DNA of 64,000 nucleotides from DATKDF01 sp963752045 (GTDB taxonomy: Bacteria > Acidobacteriota > Vicinamibacteria > Vicinamibacterales > SCN-69-37): contig CAVVWN010000003.1 in NCBI GenBank assembly GCA_963752045.1, positions 62,001 to 126,000 on the forward strand. Direction: 5' to 3'. The translations under genes were made by a program, and so were the position numbers. Of this stretch, positions 39,960-48,809 are shown one piece after another; positions within the stretch are counted from its first letter, which is position 1, and each line of letters begins with the position of its first letter. The notes below the pieces were generated by a model that saw nothing but the letters and a program-made list of their open reading frames with translations, was not told the DNA's origin and did not search any database.

Positions 39960-40203
39960 GATGTGAGAATCGGTCTCCAACAGTATACCGGGCCGCTCGC
40001 CCAATCGTTTCCCCGGTCGTTTCGTGCAAGACGGGTGCCTCGAACCACGCCCCCCATGACCGGCCTGAACTCGGGGGTGGCCTCACGTTATTAGGACGCC
40101 GGTTGTCCTCCGGAGGTCTTCGGGAGGGGGGCGCCCGGGGGAACCCGACCGGAAGGGGTGCTAAGATGCCTCGAGAGCCGGCCGACGCCGGCAGGAGTTT
40201 GCC

Positions 40204-40362
40204 ATGCGCCTGGGTCTGCCGGAACTGCTCGTCATCCTGTTTATCGTCATCCTGATATTCGGGGCGAGTCGGCTGCCCGAACTTGGCCGCGGAATCGGGC
40301 GCGGCATCAAGAACTTCAAAGAAGCCACCAAGGACGGCGCAAGCGACAAGCGCGACGCCTGA
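40204..40362 (+). CDS. tatA: Twin-arginine translocase subunit TatA/TatE
   Basis: A 52-residue protein, short but complete. The N-terminal membrane helix MRLGLPELLVILFIVILIFG is followed by the hinge and amphipathic helix ASRLPELGRGIGRGIKNFKE, the TatA hallmark (including the FG and LP residues), and a short charged tail. TatA oligomers form the passage for folded proteins. No tatC or tatB is adjacent. A TAAGAT at about 40172 may be its -10 box. It converges on selB with 39 bases between stops. Confidence 0.92.
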   Translation: MRLGLPELLVILFIVILIFGASRLPELGRGIGRGIKNFKEATKDGASDKRDA

Positions 40363-40401
40363 GCCCCTCCGGACATACCGACCGTCGGTCGTCACCGGCC
40401 G

Positions 40402-42333
40402 CTACCCCTCGAGCACCACCCGATTGTTGCCCGTTCGCCGGGTTACGCGCTGGCGATCCAGCCACTCGAGCAGTGGAATCGCATATTTCCGGCTGAGGCC
40501 GTACCGGCCCTTGACGAAAGCCACGTCAACCGCAGCCCCCTTCCCGAGCGCGCGAATGTCCCGGACCAGTCCGGCCAGGGCCAACGGATGGAAGTGCAGG
40601 GTATCGAGCCGGACGAGACGCTCGTCGCGGACGAGTGCGTGGAGGACGTCGCCGAGCTCGGACGGCCCGAGGCGGGTCGCCTCGGCGAGCGCGGCCTGGT
40701 CCGGCGGTGCCAGCCCGCCCTTCTCCACCCGTTGCAGGATGTCTTCTGCCGCCCCGGACAGCGCGTCCCCCAGTCCAGGGCGATGGGTTCTGAGCCGCAG
40801 TCGATCTGTTCCCGCGATTTGCCCGTCCGCGATCAGGCGGTCGACGACCGTGGCGAACAGGGCAGGCGGCGCCCCGGGGGCCACCTGCTGGCGCACCTGC
40901 TCGCGGGGCGCTCCGGGATCCCTTGGCTGCGTCCGGTGAAACTCCGCCAGCGCGGCCAGCAGTGCGGATTCGACGCGGGCAACGACCGATGCGTCGAACA
41001 CCCTGACGCCGATGCTGTCCACCCAGCCAGCCGCGGTGCCGCCTTCCCAGACCCTTCCGGCCTCGTGCGGACCGAGGCCACCTCGGCGGACGAGGTCGTC
41101 GCGCGTCAGTCCACGAAGCCCGGCTTCCACGAGCCACGCCCGAAACACGTCCGTTGGGTCCTCGAGACTCTCAAAACGCGCCAGCGCCTGGGCCCGCCTC
41201 AGACGGCCCCGCGGCGGTTCGGGGTCGAGTACGGTGCCACCGCCAATCGTGACGGCCGGCGAATAGGCACGCAGCACGATCCGGTCTCCCCGCGTCAGGA
41301 CGAACGGCGCGGCGAACCTCAGTCGAACGCAGCCCTGGCCGCCGGGCGGTATCGTCACGCCAGCCACTCCGGCCTCGACCCGGCTCCAAGCCTCCTCGGG
41401 TGAGGTCCGCACGGCCGCAATAGCCACGCGCGCGGGCGCCTCACTCGTCCCCTGGTGCACGCGCACGCGCGCGCCGTGGGCGAGTGGCTGGGCCGACCCG
41501 AGAAGCTCGAGCCGCACATCGGCTCGGCGAGTCACGGTCAGGCTCCCAGGCGTGGCGAGCGTGGTTCCCCGTGAGAGGTCCCGGACCTCAACCGCCCCGA
41601 GATTGAGTGCGACACGGCGCGGCGCGCTCACTTCGGCCGCCTCCTCGCCGTGCACCTGGACGCCGCGAACCCTCGCCGGCTGGCCTCCGGGCAGAATCTC
41701 GAGCGGTTCTCCTTCGGCGACCCGGCCCGAGACGAGCGTGCCCGTGACGACGGTGCCAAAACCCTTCACGATGAACACCCGGTCGATCGGCAGGCGCGTC
41801 ACGCCCGGCCGGGCCTGCCGCGGCGCGAGCCCGGCAAGGCCGGCAAGCGCCGTCCGAAGCTCGTCGAGGCCGCCGCCGGTTCTCGCAGACACCGCCAGCA
41901 TCGGCGCCCCCTCGAGGAAGCTCCCTGCCACCGCCTCCTCGACTTCCGCCCGGACGAGGCTGAGTGTCGTCGAGTCCACGAGATCGCATTTCGTCAGCAC
42001 GACCAGCCCGTGGGCCACTCCGAGCAGCCGGCAGATGTCGAAGTGCTCCCGTGTCTGGGGCATCACCGACTCATCGGCCGCGACGACGAGCATCACGGCG
42101 TCGATGCCGCCTGCGCCGGCGAGCATGTTGCGCACGAACCGCTCGTGTCCGGGGACGTCGACGAGCGCGACGGTCGCATCGCCGTCGGTGAAGTGGGCAA
42201 ACCCGAGGTCGATCGTGATGCCGCGCTCCTGTTCCTCCTTGAGCCGGTCGGGATCGGTTCCGGTCAGCGCGTGGACGAGAGCGCTCTTGCCGTGATCGAT
42301 GTGGCCCGCGGTGCCGACGACGAGTGCCCGCAT
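40402..42333 (-). CDS. selB: Selenocysteine-specific elongation factor SelB
   Basis: A 643-residue translation factor that brings Sec-tRNA to UGA codons with a SECIS hairpin. The GTPase has GTAGHIDHGKSALVHALTG, ERGITIDLGFAHF, DVPGHERFVRNMLAG and TKCD. Beta-barrel domains follow, and from about residue 390 winged-helix repeats that bind SECIS, ending SRKYAIPLLEWLDRQRVTRR. The ATG at 42333 gives the family start MRALVVGTAGHIDHGK. It is 5 bases after rnr. selA, selC, selD and obvious selenoprotein genes are not in the window. Confidence 0.96.
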   Translation of the reverse strand: MRALVVGTAGHIDHGKSALVHALTGTDPDRLKEEQERGITIDLGFAHFTDGDATVALVDVPGHERFVRNMLAGAGGIDAVMLVVAADESVMPQTREHFDICRLLGVAHGLVVLTKCDLVDSTTLSLVRAEVEEAVAGSFLEGAPMLAVSARTGGGLDELRTALAGLAGLAPRQARPGVTRLPIDRVFIVKGFGTVVTGTLVSGRVAEGEPLEILPGGQPARVRGVQVHGEEAAEVSAPRRVALNLGAVEVRDLSRGTTLATPGSLTVTRRADVRLELLGSAQPLAHGARVRVHQGTSEAPARVAIAAVRTSPEEAWSRVEAGVAGVTIPPGGQGCVRLRFAAPFVLTRGDRIVLRAYSPAVTIGGGTVLDPEPPRGRLRRAQALARFESLEDPTDVFRAWLVEAGLRGLTRDDLVRRGGLGPHEAGRVWEGGTAAGWVDSIGVRVFDASVVARVESALLAALAEFHRTQPRDPGAPREQVRQQVAPGAPPALFATVVDRLIADGQIAGTDRLRLRTHRPGLGDALSGAAEDILQRVEKGGLAPPDQAALAEATRLGPSELGDVLHALVRDERLVRLDTLHFHPLALAGLVRDIRALGKGAAVDVAFVKGRYGLSRKYAIPLLEWLDRQRVTRRTGNNRVVLEG

Positions 42334-42338
42334 GACGC

Positions 42339-44630
42339 TCAGCGACGTCGCCGGGCCCGGCGGAACGCCCGCTCGCGGCGGCCGGGGCGGCCGGTGCGTT
42401 TCGTGGTTCCGGCCGGGGCCTTCTCGCGCGCGTCGGCCTTTGCCTTCGGCCGGCGGGCTGACGCGCGGCGGCCGGGCGCGGCTGCGCGTACCGCCTCGAG
42501 GATGTCCGCGAGCGCCAGGTCGATCTGGCGGCGCTCGAGGTCGACGCGGATGACCTGCACGCTCACGCGGTCGCCCAGCCGGTAGGTCCGGTCGTTGTTC
42601 TCGCCGCGCAGCATGTGCGCCCGCTCCACGAACCGGTAGTAGTCGTCGGCCATCGTCGACATGTGGACCATGCCTTCCACGAAGTGCTCGACGAGCTCGA
42701 TGAACAGCCCGAAGGCGCTCACGCCGGTGATGTAGCCGTCGAACACGTCGCCGACCTTGTCGGCCATGAACCGGACCTTCTTCCACTGGACGAGCTCGCG
42801 CTCGGCATCGTCGGCCCGCCGCTCGCGTTCCGACGTGTGGCGCGCCACGTCCGGCATGTCTTCTTCGAGCTCGGCCCGTCGGTCCGAGTCGGGCGACTGC
42901 CGCGACTCACGCAGCGCGCGATGCACCACGAGGTCGGGATAGCGCCGGATCGGCGACGTGAAGTGCGTGTAGGCCTCGGCCGCCAGACCGAAGTGCCCGA
43001 GATTGGCGGCGTCGTACCGGGCCTTCTGCATGGTCCGGAGCATGAGGAACGCGATCGGCTTTTCCTCGGGCCGCCCTCGAATCTTCTCGACCAGCCGCTG
43101 AAAGTCGCCGGGCTCCAGCCGATCGCCGGGGCCCGGCAGCGCATATCCCATCGTCGAGATGAACTCCTCGAAGAGCTCCACCTTCATCGGGTCCGGCTCC
43201 TCGTGCACCCGGTAGAGCGCGGGCATCCCCTGCGCCTCGAGGTGTGCAGCCACCGTCTCGTTGGCGAGCAGCATGAACTCCTCGATGAGCCGGTGCGCCA
43301 CGTTCCGCTCGGCGGCGATCATCGCTTCGACCAGTCCTTCGTCGTCGAGGACGAACTCCGACTCCTTGAGATCGAAGTCGATCGAGCCCCGGCGCCGGCG
43401 CCGCGCGTGCAGGATGCCGAACAGCTCGTGCATCCGCTCGAACATCGGGACGAGCTCGTGATGCTGCTCCATCGCGCCGGGATCGCGGTCGCTGAGAATC
43501 GCGTTGACTTCCGTGTAGGTCATTCGCGCCCGGCTGTGAATGACGCCGTCGTGCATCTCGTAGCGGACGACCGCGCCGTTCTGCCGGTCCACTTCCATCA
43601 GGCACGACTGTACGAGCCGGTCGACATGGGGATTGAGGCTGCAGAGCCCGGTCGACAGATCCGACGGAAACATGTGCACGGCCCGCTCGGGAAAGTACAC
43701 GGACGTGGCACGCTCGTACGCCTCCCTGTCGAGTGCCGACCCCTCTCTGACGTAGTGCGACACGTCGGCGATGTGCACGGCCAGCCAGAAGTTGCCGTTT
43801 GGCAGCCGATCGATGGAGATGGCATCGTCGAAGTCGCGGGCGTGCTCGCCGTCGATGGTCACCGTCGGCCACTCGCGGAAGTCGGTCCGGCCCGCCATGT
43901 CGCGCTCGCGTACGTGCTGGCCGAGGCGCCTGGCTTCGGCCACGGCGTCTTCGCCGTGGCTGTCCGGCAGGCTGTACTTGCGAATGATGACCGTGGTGTC
44001 GACGCCGGGCGCGTCGAGCGGCCCCAGCACCTCGGTCACGCGGCCCAGTGCGGGCCTGGTCGCCGTTGGAAAGCGCGTGATCTCGGCCGTGACCATCTCA
44101 CCGGGTGAGGCGCCCTTCGTGTCACCGCGCGCGACCTGGACGTCCATGATGAGCCGCCGGTCGAACGGCACGACGAAACCCATGCCGGACTCGTCCAGGT
44201 CGTACCGCCCCACGACCCGCTGGGCGGCCCGCTCCAGGATGCGGACGATCCGGCCTTCGGCGCGATCGCTGCCCCGGCGATGCTCGACCCGCACGACCAC
44301 GCGATCGCCGTGCATGGCCTGATTGAGGTTGTTCCCGGCGATGAAGATGCCGGCCGGCCCGTCGTCGGCTGGCGTCTCCGCATCGACGAACGCGAACCCG
44401 CGCGGGTTGGTCGACACGCGGCCCACGACGAGGTTCATGCGATCCGGCAGGCCGAAACGTTTGCCGCGGATCTCGATGAGCGCGCCCGATCCAACCAGCC
44501 CCTGCAGACGGCGCTTGAACGTGGCCCGTCCCTCGCGGGGAATGCCGAGTATTTGCAGTAGTTCCTTGACCGTCGCGGGGTGGTCCACCTCGTCGCGGAT
44601 ACGGCCCAGAATCTGCTCGTCTGACAACAT
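42339..44630 (-). CDS. rnr: Ribonuclease R
   Basis: A 763-residue 3'-5' exoribonuclease that degrades structured RNA. N-terminal helix-turn-helix and cold-shock domains precede the RNB catalytic domain, with DGEHARDFDDAISIDRLPNG (the metal-binding Asp residues), SHYVREGSALDREAYERA and THFTSPIRRYPDLVVHRAL. An S1 domain (GVSAFGLFIELVEHFVEGMV) and a basic tail (RRASARRPKAKADAREK) end it. The ATG at 44630 starts at MLSDEQILGRI; the longer open frame is an unrelated Gly/Arg-rich extension. It leads the rnr-selB pair and is divergent from a sigma gene. Confidence 0.95.
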   Translation of the reverse strand: MLSDEQILGRIRDEVDHPATVKELLQILGIPREGRATFKRRLQGLVGSGALIEIRGKRFGLPDRMNLVVGRVSTNPRGFAFVDAETPADDGPAGIFIAGNNLNQAMHGDRVVVRVEHRRGSDRAEGRIVRILERAAQRVVGRYDLDESGMGFVVPFDRRLIMDVQVARGDTKGASPGEMVTAEITRFPTATRPALGRVTEVLGPLDAPGVDTTVIIRKYSLPDSHGEDAVAEARRLGQHVRERDMAGRTDFREWPTVTIDGEHARDFDDAISIDRLPNGNFWLAVHIADVSHYVREGSALDREAYERATSVYFPERAVHMFPSDLSTGLCSLNPHVDRLVQSCLMEVDRQNGAVVRYEMHDGVIHSRARMTYTEVNAILSDRDPGAMEQHHELVPMFERMHELFGILHARRRRRGSIDFDLKESEFVLDDEGLVEAMIAAERNVAHRLIEEFMLLANETVAAHLEAQGMPALYRVHEEPDPMKVELFEEFISTMGYALPGPGDRLEPGDFQRLVEKIRGRPEEKPIAFLMLRTMQKARYDAANLGHFGLAAEAYTHFTSPIRRYPDLVVHRALRESRQSPDSDRRAELEEDMPDVARHTSERERRADDAERELVQWKKVRFMADKVGDVFDGYITGVSAFGLFIELVEHFVEGMVHMSTMADDYYRFVERAHMLRGENNDRTYRLGDRVSVQVIRVDLERRQIDLALADILEAVRAAAPGRRASARRPKAKADAREKAPAGTTKRTGRPGRRERAFRRARRRR

Positions 44631-44699
44631 GTGCTTCAAGTCTATCCCTTCGTTTTGGCGCGGGCGGCAGGGAAACACCCAACCGCCGGGCGCCCGTTG

Positions 44700-45359
44700 A
44701 TGTCTACTGTTCCAGTGACCGTGGCTTTCGCTCGCCTCGCGCCCTCGGCCTCGACCACGGCGCCCTCCGCGGCCGGTCCAACGGCACGCGAAGGCGCGCT
44801 CCTCGAGGCCGCCAGGACGGGAAACCGCGACGCCTTCGGTGAGCTCGTCACGCTCCACGAGCGATCCGTGTTCACGACCACGCTCGCCGCGCTTGGCAAC
44901 TCCGAGGAAGCCGAGGACGCCGCCCAGGACGCGTTCGTCATCGCCTGGCAGAAGCTCCCGGGATTCCGTGGGGAGGCCTCGTTCCGGACCTGGCTGCTGA
45001 CCATCGCCTGGCGAAAGGCGCTCGACCGGCGAAGGAAACGCCACCTCTGGTGGACGCGTGTCGCACCGCCACCGGTTGACGGGCCGGCGCCCGTCGACCT
45101 GCTGGTCGAACCGGCCCGCGACCCCGAAGAGCGTGCGGTGTCGGCCGACCTCCTGCGGCGGACGCGGGCCGAGATTCTACGCCTCTCGCCCAAGCTCCGT
45201 GACGCGCTGCTTCTCGCCTGTTCCGGCGTTCACACATACGACGAGATCGGCGCGATGCTCGCCATCCCGGTCGGCACGGTCAAGTGGCGCGTTGCCGAGG
45301 CCCGACGCGTCCTCAGCGTCCGTCTCGCCGACGGCAAGCCGCCGAAAGGTCCATCATGA
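44700..45359 (+). CDS. ECF-type RNA polymerase sigma factor
   Basis: A 219-residue sigma-70 family factor. Region 2 has FGELVTLHERSVFTTTLAAL and EEAEDAAQDAFVIAWQKLPG, and region 4 has LSPKLRDALLLACSGVHTYD and the helix-turn-helix AIPVGTVKWRVAEARRVL. A linker of about 50 residues separates them. The ATG at 44700 is the last reasonable start before region 2. It overlaps the next gene by ATGA, so it is coupled to a membrane protein that may be its anti-sigma factor. Confidence 0.87.
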   Translation: MSTVPVTVAFARLAPSASTTAPSAAGPTAREGALLEAARTGNRDAFGELVTLHERSVFTTTLAALGNSEEAEDAAQDAFVIAWQKLPGFRGEASFRTWLLTIAWRKALDRRRKRHLWWTRVAPPPVDGPAPVDLLVEPARDPEERAVSADLLRRTRAEILRLSPKLRDALLLACSGVHTYDEIGAMLAIPVGTVKWRVAEARRVLSVRLADGKPPKGPS

Positions 45360-45889
45360 ATCCCCACGCATTCGACCAGGCCATTGCCGAGGCTGCCCGT
45401 TCGCTCGTCGTGGGCAGCCCGTCCGGCAGGCTCCGCCCGTCCGTCCTGGCACGACTCGACCAACGCCCGGCCGTGGCGTTTCCCTGGATGGCCGTGCCCG
45501 CCGCGGCCGTCGTCCTGACCGCGGTTCTCGTCAGCGTGCCGGCCGGTCCCCTCGGGCTGCCGGCTGTGCCCGGTGCGGCATCGCTCCGGATTCCTGCCGC
45601 CGCGGAAAACCCCGCTGCTGCGCGGGTCGACGTGCCGACCGTTCGATTGACTGAGGCGGTCCCGACGCCCCGGCCTGAATCTGCGCCAGTGGCCATGGCG
45701 ACCGTCTCCGAAGCCGAAGCCGCGTGGCAGGCCGCCGCGGTCGCGCCGCTCCCGGAGCCGGCCACGCTCGTCGTCTCGGTCGGCCAACCGGAGGCGGTCA
45801 CGCTCCCTCTATTGGAAGTACGGGAGCTCGGCACGGCACCCTTGACGGTTGCCCCGCTCCGCAGTGAACGGGCGCCGCGCCTCCCGTGA
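45356..45889 (+). CDS. Single-pass membrane protein, possible anti-sigma factor
   Basis: A 177-residue protein with a cytoplasmic N-terminus of about 40 residues (FDQAIAEAARSLVVGSPSGR), one membrane segment (FPWMAVPAAAVVLTAVLVSV) and a Pro/Ala/Val-rich outer part. It lacks the HxxxCxxC zinc motif. The anti-sigma suggestion rests only on the ATGA coupling to the ECF sigma gene and the topology. I do not recognise the family. Confidence 0.6.
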   Translation: MNPHAFDQAIAEAARSLVVGSPSGRLRPSVLARLDQRPAVAFPWMAVPAAAVVLTAVLVSVPAGPLGLPAVPGAASLRIPAAAENPAAARVDVPTVRLTEAVPTPRPESAPVAMATVSEAEAAWQAAAVAPLPEPATLVVSVGQPEAVTLPLLEVRELGTAPLTVAPLRSERAPRLP

Positions 45890-45912
45890 CCCGTCACCCG
45901 AAAGGACATGAC

Positions 45913-46434
45913 ATGCGCACGCTGATACTCGGTCTTCTGCTCACGACGCTCACCGCGCCGCCGCTCGCCGCACAGGAGCCGCCGCCACCACGGCCGCAGC
46001 CGGCCCCGGCGGCCCAGCCTCGCCTCGCACCAGGGTCGAGCTTCACGAACATCAAGCTCGACTTGACGATTACGGACACCTACGCGGAAACGCCGTCGAC
46101 GAAGACGGTGACCATGCTCGTGATGGACGGCGAACGCGGGAGCATCCGAACGGCCAATCGGCTGCCGGGGAGCGGCATCAACGTGGCGCTGAACATCGAT
46201 GCCATCGCCAATCTGGTGCCCGACGGGAGCGGCCGGATTCGCCTGCGGCTCACGTTCGAGTACACGCCGGCCCAGACCGGCCCACCCGACACCCGTCCGA
46301 TGGGGCCAGCCGAGCTCACCGAGTCGCTGACGGTCGTCGTGGAAAACGGCAAGGAGCTCGTGATTTCGCAGTCGGCCGACCCGCTGACCAATCGGCGGGT
46401 CACCGTGGAAGTCAGCGCGACCGTTCTGAAGTAG
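45913..46434 (+). CDS. Secreted hypothetical protein
   Basis: A 173-residue protein with a clear signal peptide (MRTLILGLLLTTLTAPPLAA), a Pro-rich linker and a beta-rich domain (NIKLDLTITDTYAETPSTKT, GRIRLRLTFEYTPAQTG and NRRVTVEVSATVLK). It looks like a small periplasmic or outer-membrane-associated protein. It follows the putative anti-sigma gene by 23 bases with an AAAGGA ribosome site. Its 3' end overlaps the convergent gene by 23 bases. Function unknown. Confidence 0.68.
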   Translation: MRTLILGLLLTTLTAPPLAAQEPPPPRPQPAPAAQPRLAPGSSFTNIKLDLTITDTYAETPSTKTVTMLVMDGERGSIRTANRLPGSGINVALNIDAIANLVPDGSGRIRLRLTFEYTPAQTGPPDTRPMGPAELTESLTVVVENGKELVISQSADPLTNRRVTVEVSATVLK

Positions 46435-46837
46435 CCCCGGCGGTCGAGGCGACCGACTCGAGCGTCCGGAGCGCGGCCTCGGCCGCGCTTCCGGCCTCCG
46501 GGTCGAGCGCCGTCGCGCGCTCGGCCGCTTCGCCGAGATACCCGAGGGCCACCTCGAGCAATCCTGCCCGCTCGGCCAACCCCGTTTCGCGCAGGCGCGT
46601 CTGGAGCCGCTGAACCACGCCGTTTGCAGCCTCGAAGGCGGTTCGCGCGTCACCGAAATTGGCCGCCACGAGGCTCAGTTGGCCCTCGAGCACGAGGGTA
46701 CGCGCCTCGAAGAACCCGGCATGCTCAGCCGCCCGGCCGGCGGCCACTTCTGCCGCCGAGCGCCCGGAGGAGCCCACGACCCACCCGGCCGCAAAGGCAA
46801 CTGCCAGAGCCAGGGCGATCCAACTCAGCCGTTTCAT
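46412..46837 (-). CDS. Membrane-anchored coiled-coil hypothetical protein
   Basis: A 141-residue protein with an N-terminal anchor (WIALALAVAFAAGWVVGSS) and an Ala/Glu-rich, all-helical remainder (ANGVVQRLQTRLRETGLAER, VALGYLGEAAERATALDPE). It probably faces the periplasm. The 3' end overlaps the convergent secreted-protein gene by 23 bases, so the last codons serve both strands. I do not recognise the family. Confidence 0.62.
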   Translation of the reverse strand: MKRLSWIALALAVAFAAGWVVGSSGRSAAEVAAGRAAEHAGFFEARTLVLEGQLSLVAANFGDARTAFEAANGVVQRLQTRLRETGLAERAGLLEVALGYLGEAAERATALDPEAGSAAEAALRTLESVASTAGATSERSR

Positions 46838-46886
46838 GAACGTGATGCCGGTTCAGGCGCTCGCCGGCTCGGGGCCACGGGCAGGA

Positions 46887-47201
46887 TCAGTGCAGGGTCT
46901 CGGGATCGGTCCAGGCTGACAGATTCGTCACGAGGTCGAATTTCCGCAGAAGCTCGCTCACGACCTCGCACGCATCTTCACGCTGGCTCAACTGCTCGAC
47001 CGTCGCCAGGATGCGCGCAAGCGCGTCCTCGGCCTGAGCGATGGCGCGTTCGGAATAGAACTCACGCTGCCGTTCCAGACACCGATGGTGTTTGAGGAAT
47101 TCTTCCCGGAAGAAATCAGCCATGCACTGACAGCTCGGACCGCAGAACAGCGCTGACTGAATCGTGACGTCCAAATCCGCGATACGGCTTTTTGAGGCCA
47201 T
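46887..47201 (-). CDS. Small cysteine-containing hypothetical protein
   Basis: A 104-residue protein. A Cys cluster near the N-terminus (FCGPSCQCM at about residues 19-27) is followed by HHRC, and the rest is helical (AIAQAEDALARILATVEQL). The Cys/His spacing could bind a metal, but it matches no family I know. From 47202 to 47305 upstream only a GC-rich stretch is seen, so it may have its own promoter there. Confidence 0.55.
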   Translation of the reverse strand: MASKSRIADLDVTIQSALFCGPSCQCMADFFREEFLKHHRCLERQREFYSERAIAQAEDALARILATVEQLSQREDACEVVSELLRKFDLVTNLSAWTDPETLH

Positions 47202-47305
47202 TACGACTGGGGCTAGTAGAAGTCTAGGCCCGGCCCGCGGCCAGTGTCAAATCCGTGTGACGCCAGCAGGCGCGACGGCCGATTTTGCGCAGGCGCACGG
47301 GCGTC

Positions 47306-48760
47306 TCAACGGCCGAGGACGTCGTGCAGCAGCTTGGCGACCAGCTTCGGATCCGCCTTGCCGCCACTCGCCTTCATGACCTGGCCCACGAGGAATCCGA
47401 ACGTGGCCGCACGCCCGGCCCGGAAGTCGGACACGGCGCGCTCCTCGCGTGCCAGGACTTCGTTGACGATCGCCCTGAGGGCCTCCGGATCGGCGACCTG
47501 CGAGAGGCCTTCCTCATCGACGATCGCGCGTGCCGACCGCCCGGTCGTCCACATTTTCTCGAACACCTCCTTGGCCACGGAGCTCGAGACGACACCCTGC
47601 TCGGCCAGTCGGACGAGCTCGGCGACTTCCTCCGGCCGTAGCGGCACGGCCGCCATGTCGTCGCGACCCGCGAGTTTGAGTCGTCGCTGAATCTCGCCCA
47701 TGAGCCAGTTGCCGGCCGGCTTGGCCGGCGCGCCGGCCCGGACCATGGCCTCGAAGTAGTCGGCGCCACCGGAGAGCAGCCTGACCAGCAGATCCGCGTC
47801 GTAGGGCGACAGGCCGTACTCGGCAACGAGGCGGGCCTTGCGGACCTCGGGCAGCTCCGGCAGGGCTCCACGAATCGACTCCACCCAGGCGGTGTCCACG
47901 ACCACGGTTGGCAGGTCCGGCTCCGGGAAGTAGCGATAGTCGTGCGCCTCTTCCTTGCCGCGCATCGACTCGGTCCGTCCGGTCTTGCTGTCCCACAACC
48001 GCGTTTCCTGACTGACCGACCCGCCGCGCTCGAGGATCTCGATGTGCCGCTCGATCTCGAACTCGAGTGCTTTCTCGAGGTACCGGAATGAATTGACGTT
48101 CTTGACTTCCGTCTTCGTTCCGAATCGCGCGTCGCCCGTGCGGCGGACCGACACGTTCGCGTCACAGCGCAGGCTGCCCTCTTCCATGTTGCCGTCGCTC
48201 ACGCCGAGCGCGACGAGCATCTCGCGGAGCCGCGAGAAGCACGCGGCGGCCGCCTCGGCCGACCGCAATTCCGGCTCGGTGACGATTTCGACGAGCGGCA
48301 CACCGCTTCGATTGAAGTCCAGATACGTCACCGTGTCGGAGTCGGCAAACCCGTGGTGCAGCGACTTGCCCGCGTCTTCCTCGAGGTGAAGACGCGTGAG
48401 GCCGACTCGCCCGCCGCCGGCCGCCCCGGTCATCTCGATGCCGCCGCCGGTTGCCAGAGGCCTGTCGTACTGCGAGATCTGATACCCCTTGGGCAGGTCC
48501 GGATAGAAGTAGTTCTTTCTCGCGAACACGGATTCGGCGTGCACCGTGCACCCGAGGGCGACCGCCGCGCGGATGGCCATCTCGACCGCCCGCCGGTTCA
48601 GCACGGGCAGCGCGCCAGGCAGGCCGAGGCAGACCGGACACACCTGGGTGTTCGGCGGCGCGCCGAAACGGGCGGAACACCCGCAGAAGATCTTGGTGGC
48701 GGTGAGCAGCTGGGCGTGGACTTCCAGGCCGATGACGGGCTCCCAGGACATCGGTCTCAT
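47306..48760 (-). CDS. gatB: Aspartyl/glutamyl-tRNA(Asn/Gln) amidotransferase subunit B
   Basis: A 484-residue subunit that converts mischarged Glu-tRNA(Gln) or Asp-tRNA(Asn) to the amide form. Family text includes WEPVIGLEVHAQLLTATKIF, the zinc-like CGCSARF...CPVCLGLPG, FYPDLPKGYQISQYD, FGTKTEVKNVNSFRYLE and HDYRYFPEPDLP. The tail domain (YqeY-like) ends DPKLVAKLLHDVLGR. ATG 48760 is used; ATG 48751 (MSWEPV) is equally possible. gatA and gatC are not in the window. Confidence 0.96.
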   Translation of the reverse strand: MRPMSWEPVIGLEVHAQLLTATKIFCGCSARFGAPPNTQVCPVCLGLPGALPVLNRRAVEMAIRAAVALGCTVHAESVFARKNYFYPDLPKGYQISQYDRPLATGGGIEMTGAAGGGRVGLTRLHLEEDAGKSLHHGFADSDTVTYLDFNRSGVPLVEIVTEPELRSAEAAAACFSRLREMLVALGVSDGNMEEGSLRCDANVSVRRTGDARFGTKTEVKNVNSFRYLEKALEFEIERHIEILERGGSVSQETRLWDSKTGRTESMRGKEEAHDYRYFPEPDLPTVVVDTAWVESIRGALPELPEVRKARLVAEYGLSPYDADLLVRLLSGGADYFEAMVRAGAPAKPAGNWLMGEIQRRLKLAGRDDMAAVPLRPEEVAELVRLAEQGVVSSSVAKEVFEKMWTTGRSARAIVDEEGLSQVADPEALRAIVNEVLAREERAVSDFRAGRAATFGFLVGQVMKASGGKADPKLVAKLLHDVLGR

Positions 48761-48809
48761 CTTACCGGCGCCGGGCACGGGGCGAACGCCCCGCGCCCTG
48801 GCCGCGTCT

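Noticed and set aside
40005..40203. Possible RNA gene between the TonB-like gene and tatA
   Set aside because: The stretch is GC-rich but I could not build a cloverleaf or any known RNA fold from it.
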